64,000 nt of DNA, taken from contig CP150557.1 in the NCBI GenBank assembly GCA_049487715.1, positions 186,001-250,000 on the forward strand. Reading direction: 5' to 3'. A program made the position numbers and the translations under genes. The notes under the pieces are model-generated. The model was given only the letters and a program-made list of their open reading frames with translations. It had not been told where the DNA came from and did no database searches. This DNA is from Pycnococcus provasolii. Its lineage: Eukaryota; Chlorophyta; Pseudoscourfieldiophyceae; Pseudoscourfieldiales. Each line of letters opens with the position of its first letter. The first letter of the stretch is position 1. This document shows positions 45,593-54,455 of this stretch, one piece after another.

Positions 45593-47491
45593 ATGGAGCT
45601 CTCTACAGTGCGCGCTGCGTTACCAACCACGTCAAGAGGACGGGCCACACTCCTTGGCATACACGCACAGTCAAACATAGTCCTTTACGGAAGTGCCAAG
45701 ACCGTGCTGCTGTTACCTCTCATCGGAGACGGATCTGCGGACTGCTACAACGGACACGCGCACAACGTCACCGCAGCGCAATGCTCTCCCAACGGGGAGT
45801 GGGTCGCAAGCGGAGACAGCAGCGGTAAGGTGATCGTGTGGAGCCGAAACGGAAGCCGCGACAAACCTAAGCTCGAGTGCCAGGCTCTCGGAGGCGGGGT
45901 CGACGACCTGTGCTGGAGCTTCGACGGTCAGCGCATCGTCGCCAGCGGCGACGGACGAGGTGTTCTCGTCAAGGCGTTCATGTGGGACTCGGGAAACACA
46001 GTTGGCGAATTCGACGGCCTCAGCAAGCGCGTGAATACCGTCGCGATGCGGCCGAAAAGGCCGTTCCGCGTCATCACAGGCTCCGAGGATAGCACGGTCA
46101 ACGTGTACAACGGCCCGCCGTTCAAGTTCGCGGCGAGCCACAAGGATATCCACAGCAAGTTCGTCAACTGCGTGCGTTACCGCCCGGACGGCGAGGTGGC
46201 GGTCAGCTGTAGCTCCGACGGAACAGTACGCGTCCTAGATGGCGACACCGCGGTAGCCCTGGACGTGGTGCTAAAGGACCACGGCGGGTCGGTGTACGCC
46301 GTCGCTTTCAGCCCGGATGGCAGCGCATTCTGCACGTGCTCGGCCGATGGCACGGTGCGCGGTTTCGACATCTCGACGCCAGCCACGCCCGCAAGCACGT
46401 TCACACTCACTCCTGGCGGAGACGGTCCCGCGGCGATGGTCGCGGGGTGCGCCTGGACGGACGCACACGTTGTCGCCCTGACGCTTGACGGACGTATGCA
46501 CTGCTGGCCGGCGAGCGGCAGCGGGGCTGCAGCGGCGCCGAGTGGCGCTCCCGCGAAGGTGATCGGAGGCCACCAAAAGGCCATTGTGTCGTGCGCAGCA
46601 GACACTGCGAATGGCCAAGTCTACTCGAGCAGCTTCGACGGCTCTCTCGTTCAGTGGGACAGCGACGGCCTGAAGTACCGTGGCACGATCGCACCGCACG
46701 GCGGTCAATCCGTCGTCGCACTCTGCTGTGCCAACGGCCTTCTCTTGACTGCTGGTGTTGACGATAGCATTGCGGCTTGGAGTTTGCCCCTTTCAATGTC
46801 GCCCGATACCTCGCCGTCATGGCGCGTGCAATTTGACAAGAACGTCAGCGGTGCGCCGAAGACGATCTCCGCGAGCTCGTCGGGCTTGATCGCCGTCGCC
46901 ACCGCGCGCGGCGCGGCACTGCTTTCTGGTGGTGCAATCGCATGCCCTTGCGTGGCACCTCCTGCGGATTGCGGCTCTGATGGAGCGAATGCGGCTAGCA
47001 TCAGCCCCGACGGCAAGAGCTGCTGGATGGGATTTGAGAATGGCAAGGTGGCTTGTATGAGCGTGGCTGATGGAGGCGCCAGCGCCGAACTAGTTGGCGA
47101 GGCATTAACTCGCCACCGAGGTGCGGTGACGGCGGTCTCCTATAATCCGAGTGGCACGCGTGTTGCGACGGCTGATGCGAATCGTGAGATCGTGGTGTGG
47201 GATGCGGTGAGCCGTGCTGAGGCGATTACAAAGATGGTGTATCACACAGCGCGCGTGATGAGTCTTTCATGGAGCTTGGATGGCAACATTCTCGCGAGCG
47301 GCGCTCTCGACAATTCATTGATCGTGTGGCCGATGACTGGCGAGCCTGTGTCGCGTCGAAAGACGGCAAAGCAGGCTCACGCTGGCGGCATTTCCGGCGT
47401 TGCCTTTGTCGGCGGAGGCAAACTCGCCAGCTTTGGCGCGGATTGCTGCGCGCGACTTTGGACTGTGCCAAATGGCATCTTCGATGCGTGA
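45593..47491 (+). CDS. AIP1 (WDR1): Actin-interacting protein 1 (WD40)
   Basis: AIP1 works with ADF/cofilin to sever and disassemble actin filaments. The 632-residue frame is built of WD40 repeats forming the family's two propellers. The most diagnostic stretch is the central strand of propeller one: MWDSGNTVGEFDGLSKRVNT, VAMRPKRPFRVITGSEDSTV and then GPPFKFAASHKDIHSKFVNC. Repeats continue to the end (GALDNSLIVWP, GADCCARLW). The length is close to animal, yeast and plant AIP1 (about 610-620). The ATG is at 45593 (GTGCCATGG context). No targeting signal is seen, so the cytosol is expected. Confidence 0.94.
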   Translation: MELSTVRAALPTTSRGRATLLGIHAQSNIVLYGSAKTVLLLPLIGDGSADCYNGHAHNVTAAQCSPNGEWVASGDSSGKVIVWSRNGSRDKPKLECQALGGGVDDLCWSFDGQRIVASGDGRGVLVKAFMWDSGNTVGEFDGLSKRVNTVAMRPKRPFRVITGSEDSTVNVYNGPPFKFAASHKDIHSKFVNCVRYRPDGEVAVSCSSDGTVRVLDGDTAVALDVVLKDHGGSVYAVAFSPDGSAFCTCSADGTVRGFDISTPATPASTFTLTPGGDGPAAMVAGCAWTDAHVVALTLDGRMHCWPASGSGAAAAPSGAPAKVIGGHQKAIVSCAADTANGQVYSSSFDGSLVQWDSDGLKYRGTIAPHGGQSVVALCCANGLLLTAGVDDSIAAWSLPLSMSPDTSPSWRVQFDKNVSGAPKTISASSSGLIAVATARGAALLSGGAIACPCVAPPADCGSDGANAASISPDGKSCWMGFENGKVACMSVADGGASAELVGEALTRHRGAVTAVSYNPSGTRVATADANREIVVWDAVSRAEAITKMVYHTARVMSLSWSLDGNILASGALDNSLIVWPMTGEPVSRRKTAKQAHAGGISGVAFVGGGKLASFGADCCARLWTVPNGIFDA

Positions 47492-47823
47492 GCTTCATTT
47501 CTTGTTGTTCTGATTGGGAGAATTGTAGCGTATTTAACAAGAACAATATATGTTGAGTATATTACAATCGTCAAGACACCATTACACAATTACGTAAAAC
47601 CCTTCCACCCACCGCAAGTCGAAAAACATTGTCTCAAAATGACGGCCAGGACATGCGAATCATTTTGCAACCTTCACTTTTTTTTCCGTTATAAAAATAA
47701 TGACGTTTTGGGCTGACCAATAGTGAAGTGAAACAGAAAAATGGCGCCGACTTAAAAAGTTCAGAGCGGGATCCCAAAGCGACCTTTTCTCGACCTATTT
47801 ATTTTCTCGGAAAAAGTACGCAT
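47492..47823. other. AT-rich tail-to-tail gap
   Basis: About 330 bp downstream of AIP1, markedly AT-rich, with TGACGTTTTGG and T-rich runs near 47680-47700. No gene is seen. Confidence 0.55.
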
Positions 47824-48063
47824 TTACTTTACATTGATATACTCGGACGCCGGAGGCTGAAGGACGATCCTCTTTTCGAAGGAGAGCTCCACTTCATGCT
47901 TCTCCGCGCTTTCCAGCAACTTCGCGTAAAGGTCTCCCTTTGTTGCGTCGAACGTGGCGTCGTTCTTTACCATCACCTTTGCCGTGATGCCAACACCGTC
48001 ACAAGTGATGGATGAGATGTTCACAGATCCTCCGACGTTGCGTCGCGCATCTTCCAGCGACGA
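47824..48063 (-). pseudogene. Orphan C-terminal fragment, possibly MscS-like channel, after DUS2
   Basis: Directly after the DUS2 stop (TAG at 48064-48066), in the same frame, 79 coding-looking codons run to a TAA at 47824. There is no ATG until well inside. The text (GGSVNISSITCDGVGITAKV, then LYAKLLESAEKHEVELSFEK and RIVLQPP) resembles the cytosolic C-terminal domain of MscS-type mechanosensitive channels, where a DDGV strand is followed by a helix and an 'xxIExPFPQ' end. It could be a leftover of a gene truncated by the DUS2 locus, an exon of DUS2 reached by read-through or splicing, or a short real gene. The family match is weak. Confidence 0.45.
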
Positions 48064-49269
48064 CTACATGCAGGTGCTCGACGCGTGTCTGTGCATGAGG
48101 TTGAACGGGTGCTCATCGCCATTATCATCAAAAGCTTCCTTTGCTTCGCTGCCGCGCTTTGCCCTCCACTCGACGCATGCGTCGTGGTAGCGAGCCATGC
48201 TAGGGCCAAGCGCCTCGCAGAGTCCTCTCAGCGACTTCGCGCTTTGAATCGCACGTCCAAGGTCCGTCTTAAGCGTCATCACATCACCGGGCGCACGATG
48301 AAACCACGACGGAGCGAGCATCATTTCCTGAAGCTGGAATTTCGCAAGCTGGTAAGGATATTTGCTCATCCAGCAGCACTTCTGCAGAAAAGCCTCGCGC
48401 ACTTCGTTGTTCGAATGGAACCCGTCTGCACGGAAAATTGAAGCATTCCACTGTGCCCCTCGTGCAGTCATCGCCGCGGCAACGCCAAGCTCGTCGCGAG
48501 CGCGCTGGAAGTCCGCGAACGTGAAGACATCGCCGGACAAGATGACGGGACATGCGAGCGCGTCGACGACCGGTTTGACGAGCTTCCAGTGCGCAGCGTC
48601 ACGTGGTCGTTGTGGGATGTACCTCGCGTGTACGCCAAGTGCCGATATGCCGCAAGCCTCCATGGCACGCGCAAACGCCACCGTAGAGTCAACGTCGTCC
48701 AGGAGTCGAATCTTGCACGTGACGTGAACGCTTGAAGGTAGGTTGCGACGTAGCGTGGCCATGATATCGCGTGCCTTCTCGACGTCGCTCAGAAGCCTAG
48801 AACCCATCGCGCCTTGGGTCGAGAAAGGCTTTGGGCATCCCATGTTCACGTCAATCGCGGCAACATCTTTAGCAACTACCTCGGCTGCTTTTAATGCATT
48901 GACCGCGTTGTTTGTACCAATTTGCATAACCACCTTTTCTCTTTCCAGTGCGCAAGTCGTGAAGAGCGCCTTGTTGTCGTGGTCCACGAAGACAGTGGTG
49001 CCTGTCACTTCATCCGATTGTCTACTGCAAGACATGAGTCTCTTGTCTATGGTCTCCGGCCCATACACAATATCCGCGCCATACTGCAGAGCGAGTAATC
49101 GCGTGGGTAGGTGTCCTACACGAACCATGGGAGCGAGAACGTTTTTGTCACCATAAAAGTCCCACGCAGTCTCCGGTCTCGAAGATAGTGGTGTGCAGTG
49201 AGCGGACGAAGACGGAGCCGCGGAGCCGTCGTGGACCTGTTGTTCATGCGGCGCTTCGTCAGCCGCCAT
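48064..49269 (-). CDS. DUS2: tRNA-dihydrouridine synthase, Dus2 type
   Basis: The enzyme reduces U20 of tRNA D-loops to dihydrouridine using FMN and NAD(P)H. The FMN-barrel start LAPMVRVGHLPTRLLALQYG and DIVYGPETID are Dus2-specific. The catalytic Cys145 lies in NMGCPKPFSTQGAMGS. GVHARYIPQRPRDAAHW, VILSGDVFTFADF and TARGAQWNASIF complete the pattern. No double-stranded-RNA-binding domain follows, unlike human DUS2, and the C-terminus is a short helical domain. The ATG at 49269 is chosen; the frame extends upstream only from TTG. It is preceded by a TTAGGGTTAGGG element (49370-49381). Confidence 0.93.
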   Translation of the reverse strand: MAADEAPHEQQVHDGSAAPSSSAHCTPLSSRPETAWDFYGDKNVLAPMVRVGHLPTRLLALQYGADIVYGPETIDKRLMSCSRQSDEVTGTTVFVDHDNKALFTTCALEREKVVMQIGTNNAVNALKAAEVVAKDVAAIDVNMGCPKPFSTQGAMGSRLLSDVEKARDIMATLRRNLPSSVHVTCKIRLLDDVDSTVAFARAMEACGISALGVHARYIPQRPRDAAHWKLVKPVVDALACPVILSGDVFTFADFQRARDELGVAAAMTARGAQWNASIFRADGFHSNNEVREAFLQKCCWMSKYPYQLAKFQLQEMMLAPSWFHRAPGDVMTLKTDLGRAIQSAKSLRGLCEALGPSMARYHDACVEWRAKRGSEAKEAFDDNGDEHPFNLMHRHASSTCM

Positions 49270-49450
49270 GTGGGCAGATATAACGGCGGAGAACACGTTT
49301 CGTTGGACAGGTTGGCGCAGGGGCCCCGTCACCAATCACCAAACGCCCTCGCCACCGGGCCCACGACAGTTAGGGTTAGGGTCTACATGGCGGGCGATAT
49401 CTTTCTAATGGTTTTTGGTTAGTTCGTTACATGGAAGGGATTCCTCAAAG
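49270..49450. promoter_or_regulatory. DUS2 upstream region with TTAGGG x2
   Basis: A 181-bp gap between DUS2 and SufS, both on the - strand. TTAGGGTTAGGG lies at 49370-49381, about 100 bp before the DUS2 ATG. The gap must hold the DUS2 promoter and the SufS 3' end. Confidence 0.65.
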
Positions 49451-50860
49451 TCAAACCGCCACCTCCTCGAAGAAGTCGACCACTTTGTTCAGCTCCTTAA
49501 CGAAAAAGTCAACTTCTTCAGGGGAGTTGTAGAAGTAGAGAGATGCGCGTGCGGTGCCGAGAACACCAAGAGCCTCCTTGTGAAGCGGCTGCGTGCAGTG
49601 GTGCCCCGAACGGATCGCGATGCCACTCATTGAATCCAGCAGCGTGCTCAGGTCATTCGCGTGAGCTGCAGGGTGCGTAAATGCACACAGAGCCGCGCGG
49701 TCGAGCCCAGAGGCGTGCGATCCGGAGGCTCGAGCAGCTGCTGGAGACGGGCCGTAGAGGCGAATGTTCGGCACGTCAGCCGCCAGCCTCTCGTACAGGT
49801 AGGCACCGAGTTCACACTCGTACGCGTGGATTTCGCGCATGTCGAGCTCCATGAGGTACTCTGCGGCACGTCCAAGACCAATCATCTCTCCAATTGCTGG
49901 CGTGCCAGCCTCGAATTTGAGAGGCGGCTTCGCGTACGTCGAGCAGGTGGTCGACACATCCTCGATCATCTCGCCGCCGCCGTAGAGAGGCGGCATGAGC
50001 TCATCGAGCGTTTCGTACTTCGCCCAGAGGAAGCCGGTACCAGTGGGAGCACACATCTTATGCCCACTGGCGACAACAAAGTCGGCGCCAAGGCTCTGCA
50101 CGTCGATGGGCATGTGAGGCACGCTCTGGCACGCGTCGAGCAGAAGCTTGGCGCCGTGCTTGCGGCAAAGGTCCACGACGAAGGGCACGTCAAGAGTCGA
50201 CCCGAGCACGTTGGAGACATGGGCAATGGCCACGAGCTTCACCTTGCCATCTTCCATGAGCTCCGCCACGTGGTCCTCGTCGACGCGCTCGTCCGCGTCG
50301 AGGCGCGCGTACCTCAGCTCCACGCCGTTCTTCTGCGCAAGCAGCTGCCACGGCACGATATTGCTGTGGTGCTCGGCAACGCTGAGAACGATGGCGTCGC
50401 CCTCCTTCAGCTGACTTGCGCCGTAGGTTAGCGCCACGAGGTTGATGGCCTCCGACGCGTTGCGCGTCCAGACCACCTCGCTCGGCGTCGACGCGTTGAT
50501 GAGGCGTGCGACAGATGCGCGCGCTTCCTCAAAGGCGTCCGTCGCGCGCGCGCTGAGCGTGTGCACACCGCGGTGAACGTTCGAGTTGTCGTGCGTGTAG
50601 TAGTTTCGCACGGCGTCGATGACGCACGCAGGCTTTTGGCTCGTCGCGGCGTTGTCGAGGTACACGAGAGGCATGTCAGGTGTCACCTGCTGGTTGAGAA
50701 TTTCCGCGAAGTCTTCGCGTCTCATGGGCACAAGTGCCTGCGTTTTGGTTGAGTTTGTGGCTTCTCTTCTCATATGCGCGCCTCTGCGAGATGTGGTGGT
50801 TTGCGCGGCGCGGCACGTGCGTGCGTGAGTGCGCGTGAGCTTGTGCTGCGTCGTGGCCAT
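49451..50860 (-). CDS. NFS2 (SufS): Plastid-type cysteine desulfurase SufS/NFS2
   Basis: A PLP enzyme that takes sulfur from cysteine for iron-sulfur cluster assembly (SUF pathway). Residues 1-45 are Thr/Arg/Ala-rich with few acids, a plastid presequence. The mature part has YLDNAATSQKP (67-77), TRNASEAINLVA, the PLP-site His165 in AEHHSNIVPW, HVSNVLG, DACQSVPHMPIDV, the PLP-binding Lys268 in SGHKMCAPTG, and the persulfide Cys422 in IRSGHHCTQPLH. The short loop around that Cys marks the group II (SufS) type, not mitochondrial NFS1. The ATG is at 50860 (GGCCATGG). TTAGGG and TTTAGGG units lie at 50996-51008 upstream. Confidence 0.95.
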   Translation of the reverse strand: MATTQHKLTRTHARTCRAAQTTTSRRGAHMRREATNSTKTQALVPMRREDFAEILNQQVTPDMPLVYLDNAATSQKPACVIDAVRNYYTHDNSNVHRGVHTLSARATDAFEEARASVARLINASTPSEVVWTRNASEAINLVALTYGASQLKEGDAIVLSVAEHHSNIVPWQLLAQKNGVELRYARLDADERVDEDHVAELMEDGKVKLVAIAHVSNVLGSTLDVPFVVDLCRKHGAKLLLDACQSVPHMPIDVQSLGADFVVASGHKMCAPTGTGFLWAKYETLDELMPPLYGGGEMIEDVSTTCSTYAKPPLKFEAGTPAIGEMIGLGRAAEYLMELDMREIHAYECELGAYLYERLAADVPNIRLYGPSPAAARASGSHASGLDRAALCAFTHPAAHANDLSTLLDSMSGIAIRSGHHCTQPLHKEALGVLGTARASLYFYNSPEEVDFFVKELNKVVDFFEEVAV

Positions 50861-51219
50861 GGCTGCGAGTTTTGTGGTTGGCAGACGCGGACGAGGGCAA
50901 CGTGGGGCTCGGCGGCGCCCGGCACCTGCCCCCTCGACTCTATCAGATCAAACCGATCCCCGGGGCCTCATCCCAATTACCCCTTCCCCGCGGGGTTAGG
51001 GTTTAGGGCTACGGACCTTGGAGAAAGTGTTGGCGAATTTCCTGCTCGTGACTGTCAGCTCGTGACTCGTGGCGTGAATATGAACGTCCATACGGATATC
51101 TCGCTGTGTTGGTCACAACGCGCCGTTGTCCATGCGTCAAAGCTAAGGTAGGTGAACAACTATGGCCTTAGACTAGGGTGCGTATATTTAATTGAGTGAG
51201 ACTAGCTTATTACTCCTAG
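50861..51219. promoter_or_regulatory. SufS upstream region with TTAGGGTTTAGGG
   Basis: About 360 bp. GGGGTTAGGGTTTAGGGC at 50993-51010 mixes the six- and seven-base telomere-like units, some 135 bp before the SufS ATG. The rest is the 3' side of the PsbP-like gene. No gene is seen. Confidence 0.65.
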
Positions 51220-52224
51220 CTAGATGAATTCCCAACTATTTTGCTCCGGGGAGCGGAAATCGCGTGTCGGCTTATCGAGGTGAAACGATTCCGCAGCAGC
51301 CTCGAGCGATGAGCCATAGTCATCCCAAAGTGCGTCGGGACCGCTCGCGACGAGGCCGTAGATGTACCACCGGCCGTCATCGACGCCCTTGCGCAACGCA
51401 ATCTGACCAACGGAACGACGAAACGTCTCACGCGTGCCTTTGTCCGAATCGTATAGGTTTGGCGCACCCTGCGACGTGGAGTTGAAGCGAACATACATCG
51501 GACTCTGCGCGGCGCCGTCGCCCGCGATCTCGCCGGGTGTGACAAACTCGCTGTCTTCCAGGTCGCTTACGCTGATTCGTTTGCCCGTGGCGATGCGACC
51601 AGTGCTCTTCTCGTCAAGGAATGCCTTGGTCACTGCCTTCGCCGGCCACTTTGACGGGTCGTCGCCGTACTTGGTAGACAACGAGTTGGGCGCCGGACCA
51701 ACGTAAAGAGCGAGCGTGAGCGCGAGCTTGAGGTTGATCTTCTCAGCGACGATACGGTAGCGTGCGTCGGCGTTGAGCGGTGCAGCAGCCGAGTACTTCT
51801 CAGGCTTGCGGCTAAACACCCACTTGATGGGCTCCCCTGATGCGGTGGCTGACGGCGTGCCGAACGTGTACGCGAGTGTCTCATCGTGCACCACCTCCAT
51901 CGGGATGCTGGGCTTCGGCGGCGGCGGCGGTGGAGCAGGTGGTTCATCAGCGACGATCTCAGTGTCAACAGTCACCACAGTCTCTTCCTCGCCTTCCGCG
52001 TACACGCGGCGTGGGCCTGCCATACCCCACGCTGTGGCTGTCGCCAAAGCCATCGATGCGACCTGCTGTCGTCGCGAGGTGAGCTGTGCATCGACTTCAT
52101 CGTGGCCATTCGTTGCAGAAGTTGCGACGATCACCGAGCGTCGTCGGCCAGCGCGCAGTGCTGTGCGTGTGCAGTTGACTTTGTGTGCCGAGCCTCTCTG
52201 TGCCAGCGACTTCACGGCCGTCAT
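51220..52224 (-). CDS. PsbP-domain thylakoid lumen protein (PPD-like)
   Basis: The 334-residue protein has a bipartite leader: an Arg/Thr/Ala-rich plastid presequence (1-45), then a second signal with twin Arg (SRRQQ), a hydrophobic stretch (VASMALATATAWGMAG) and an Ala-x-Ala-like end (VYAEG). That fits Tat export to the thylakoid lumen. A Pro-rich linker follows. The C-terminal domain follows the PsbP fold: an opening WVFSRKPEKYSAAAP strand, a middle with NINLKL-like alternation and VGP, and a typical end (WYIYGLVASGPD, then AAESFHLDKPT and SWEF). It is probably one of the PPD proteins that help assemble photosystems. TTAGGG at 52357-52362 lies upstream. The ATG is at 52224. Confidence 0.8.
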   Translation of the reverse strand: MTAVKSLAQRGSAHKVNCTRTALRAGRRRSVIVATSATNGHDEVDAQLTSRRQQVASMALATATAWGMAGPRRVYAEGEEETVVTVDTEIVADEPPAPPPPPPKPSIPMEVVHDETLAYTFGTPSATASGEPIKWVFSRKPEKYSAAAPLNADARYRIVAEKINLKLALTLALYVGPAPNSLSTKYGDDPSKWPAKAVTKAFLDEKSTGRIATGKRISVSDLEDSEFVTPGEIAGDGAAQSPMYVRFNSTSQGAPNLYDSDKGTRETFRRSVGQIALRKGVDDGRWYIYGLVASGPDALWDDYGSSLEAAAESFHLDKPTRDFRSPEQNSWEFI

Positions 52225-52472
52225 GTTTCGCGTTGTGGGTGGTTTGATGACGGCGCAGGACGCACCTTATCCCGAGGTGGAGGCTCCGAGTAAAACGGCA
52301 CCGGGCGACGAGATCTCCCCCCGATCGATTTCAGATCGATCGCCCCATGATAGGGGTTAGGGAACGCACCCTGGCCAGGCCGTTAACCCCCAACTCACAA
52401 AATGCCGTAAATTTAACATAACATTACATTAAGAATACAGTACTACAAACGTGGTGTGACACAGGTCCGTGC

Positions 52473-53729
52473 TCAAGAGACGCGCACAAACGTCGTGCGC
52501 AGAGAGTGAATGCGAGGCGGAACAACGTCCACGCCGCGCAATCGAGTGAGCTCGTAACGAACGTCCTGCAAAAGACGGTCGCCGTCTAGCGTGAGACGAG
52601 TAACCTGCCTCGCCTCGTATGCGTGCCTCGCGGCAGGACAGTGGTATTGAAGCAGCTGGTTGTTTGCCTCATCCCAACTGAGCCATGTTTTTGCGTAACC
52701 AGAGCGCATATCGCGTCGCTTCACTTCCACCTTCTCACCATTCAGTGGCGCGTCCTCGATAATATTGATAACGAGAAACGAAACGCGTGTGCGAAATGCT
52801 GGGCGGCCATCATGAGAAACGATAGAAAGATTCACCTCGTCGAGCAGACGAACCGCCTTGCGTAGCAGAAAACCGAGGTCGAGTTCCTTGAGAAGCGAAT
52901 CGTGATCGTCCGTTGCATCGAAGTCCTTCATCCACCTACCAGCGACACGCTCGCAGAACTGTCGCATGAGCGTTGTATGCTGCTCCAAAGGCACGCCTAG
53001 CTCGAAAGAAGACTCTAAGTCGCCGTCGTCGTTGATGCCGTCGTCATCCGCGAAAGAGCCTGGTGCAGAGACGAACGACGAGTCTGAGTTCGAATAAGCC
53101 GCCACGGGGGAAGCGAATCTGCTGATCGGCACCGGCACTATCGCCGTGGGCAGTAGCGGCTCCGTGGCGTCTCCGACGTCCGAAAATTCCTCCACGACGC
53201 GCCCTTGCGCATCAGCAAGCGTGTGATACTTAGCAAAAACAAGCTGCCTTGTGCTCCGCACACGAATCCAAAGCGCTGCTGATTGCACGGTTGACGCAAA
53301 GACGCCGAAAGCGGTCAGCGCCAACGGCAGCCACCAAGCTTGTGGAGCACAGGGAGGAGGACCTTCACTGCTATACGACGCCTCAAAGAGTGCCGCCGTG
53401 AAAAATCCGCACGAAAACAGCTGCAAGCCTCCTAAAGCGAGAGCCCACCGTCTCGTGACACTCGCTGCCGTCGACGTGGACGAGGCCAGTGCTGTGAGCG
53501 CAAGGGCAGCTCGGGCATAAGAAAGTGCGCTGTACGCGATGGTGTTGCACGTAGGTCTGCGCGTCCAATGCATGCCACCTCCTCCCCACGGCGCATACGC
53601 TAGCAACGTCGCCGAGCTAGCGTCGATAAGTGCCGCACAGGTGAGTGCTGCACTTGCCACCACAGCCGAGCAGCGTTTGCCTGCGGAGTGCCTTAGCCGT
53701 CTAACATCTTCGCCGCCATCGCCTGACAT
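52473..53729 (-). CDS. Four-helix membrane protein with C-terminal lipocalin/FABP-like domain, unknown
   Basis: I do not recognise a named family. The 418-residue protein starts (ATG 53729, MSGDGGEDVRRLR) with three or four hydrophobic helices (about 25-180). A Ser/Asp-rich linker follows, and then a soluble domain from about 255 beginning ERVAGRWMKDFDATDDHDSL. That opening plus the following alternating strands (DEVNLSIVSHDGRPAF, RRDMRSGYAKTWLSWDEANN, QVTRLTLDGDRLLQDVRYEL) suggest a fatty-acid-binding-protein or lipocalin-like barrel, where GxW near the start and a late TR-L strand are typical. A membrane-tethered lipid or pigment binder is a guess. The gap before it (52225-52472) contains nothing but the PsbP-like gene's upstream element. 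Confidence 0.65.
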   Translation of the reverse strand: MSGDGGEDVRRLRHSAGKRCSAVVASAALTCAALIDASSATLLAYAPWGGGGMHWTRRPTCNTIAYSALSYARAALALTALASSTSTAASVTRRWALALGGLQLFSCGFFTAALFEASYSSEGPPPCAPQAWWLPLALTAFGVFASTVQSAALWIRVRSTRQLVFAKYHTLADAQGRVVEEFSDVGDATEPLLPTAIVPVPISRFASPVAAYSNSDSSFVSAPGSFADDDGINDDGDLESSFELGVPLEQHTTLMRQFCERVAGRWMKDFDATDDHDSLLKELDLGFLLRKAVRLLDEVNLSIVSHDGRPAFRTRVSFLVINIIEDAPLNGEKVEVKRRDMRSGYAKTWLSWDEANNQLLQYHCPAARHAYEARQVTRLTLDGDRLLQDVRYELTRLRGVDVVPPRIHSLRTTFVRVS

Positions 53730-54455
53730 GTGGTGCGCCGCAAGTCGAGGTGCAAGTCTAACGTTGAAGTGTGCGAGGCCAACGACTGGTGTGGAGGAGG
53801 GGAAGGGCATCGGGCGAGCGAGGAGAGTGGTCAAGTGCTCCTTTGATATCGTACACTTTAGTCTACCAACGATCATCGGGCTGTTACCACGGCTGGGCAC
53901 TCATTTGATCGCTAGCTAGGATGGTAAAGTAAGACATTCGAATGCAAGGATCGATCGATGATGGGCAGGATGGGAATTTAGACCAGAGCTCACATGAACG
54001 ACGCACCGCACCGCGTGCATGAAAAACTGTGTGAACTCTGATCGTGTCGATTGCCGGTTGGTGTGCGATGCCGGTGTGCGATGCCCTCATTGGTCCCTCT
54101 GGTCTCGTCTGTCGCCATGTGTCTCGCTTTGCCGCTTTGGCGCTTTGGTCACAACCAGATGCCAGACGTCGGCCTTTGGCCACTTTCCCTTCTATCACGT
54201 TATGCATCCCCCTTCCTTTCTCCCCGTGCCTTTCCCACCGCTCCCCTGCAAAAAGAGCACAGGAGCGCGTCGCCGTCTATCCAAAGTCCCTCTCAAGTGA
54301 TCTCGACCCAACCCAACCAACGTTGGCCTTAAGTCGTCTTCCACTCTTTCACTTAAGCAGTGGCCGCCAACGTCCTATGTAAAGGCGGCTGCAGACTTCC
54401 TTGAGAAAAACGTTCGCCTTGCACGAAAAAGTCGTGGCTGGCGAGAGAAGCGAGA
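53730..54455. promoter_or_regulatory. 726-bp divergent intergenic region, no repeats of note
   Basis: Head-to-head space between the membrane/lipocalin-like gene and the PP2C gene. No TTAGGG units and no credible frame are seen; overlapping short frames at 54019-54382 have no coding look. Confidence 0.55.
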
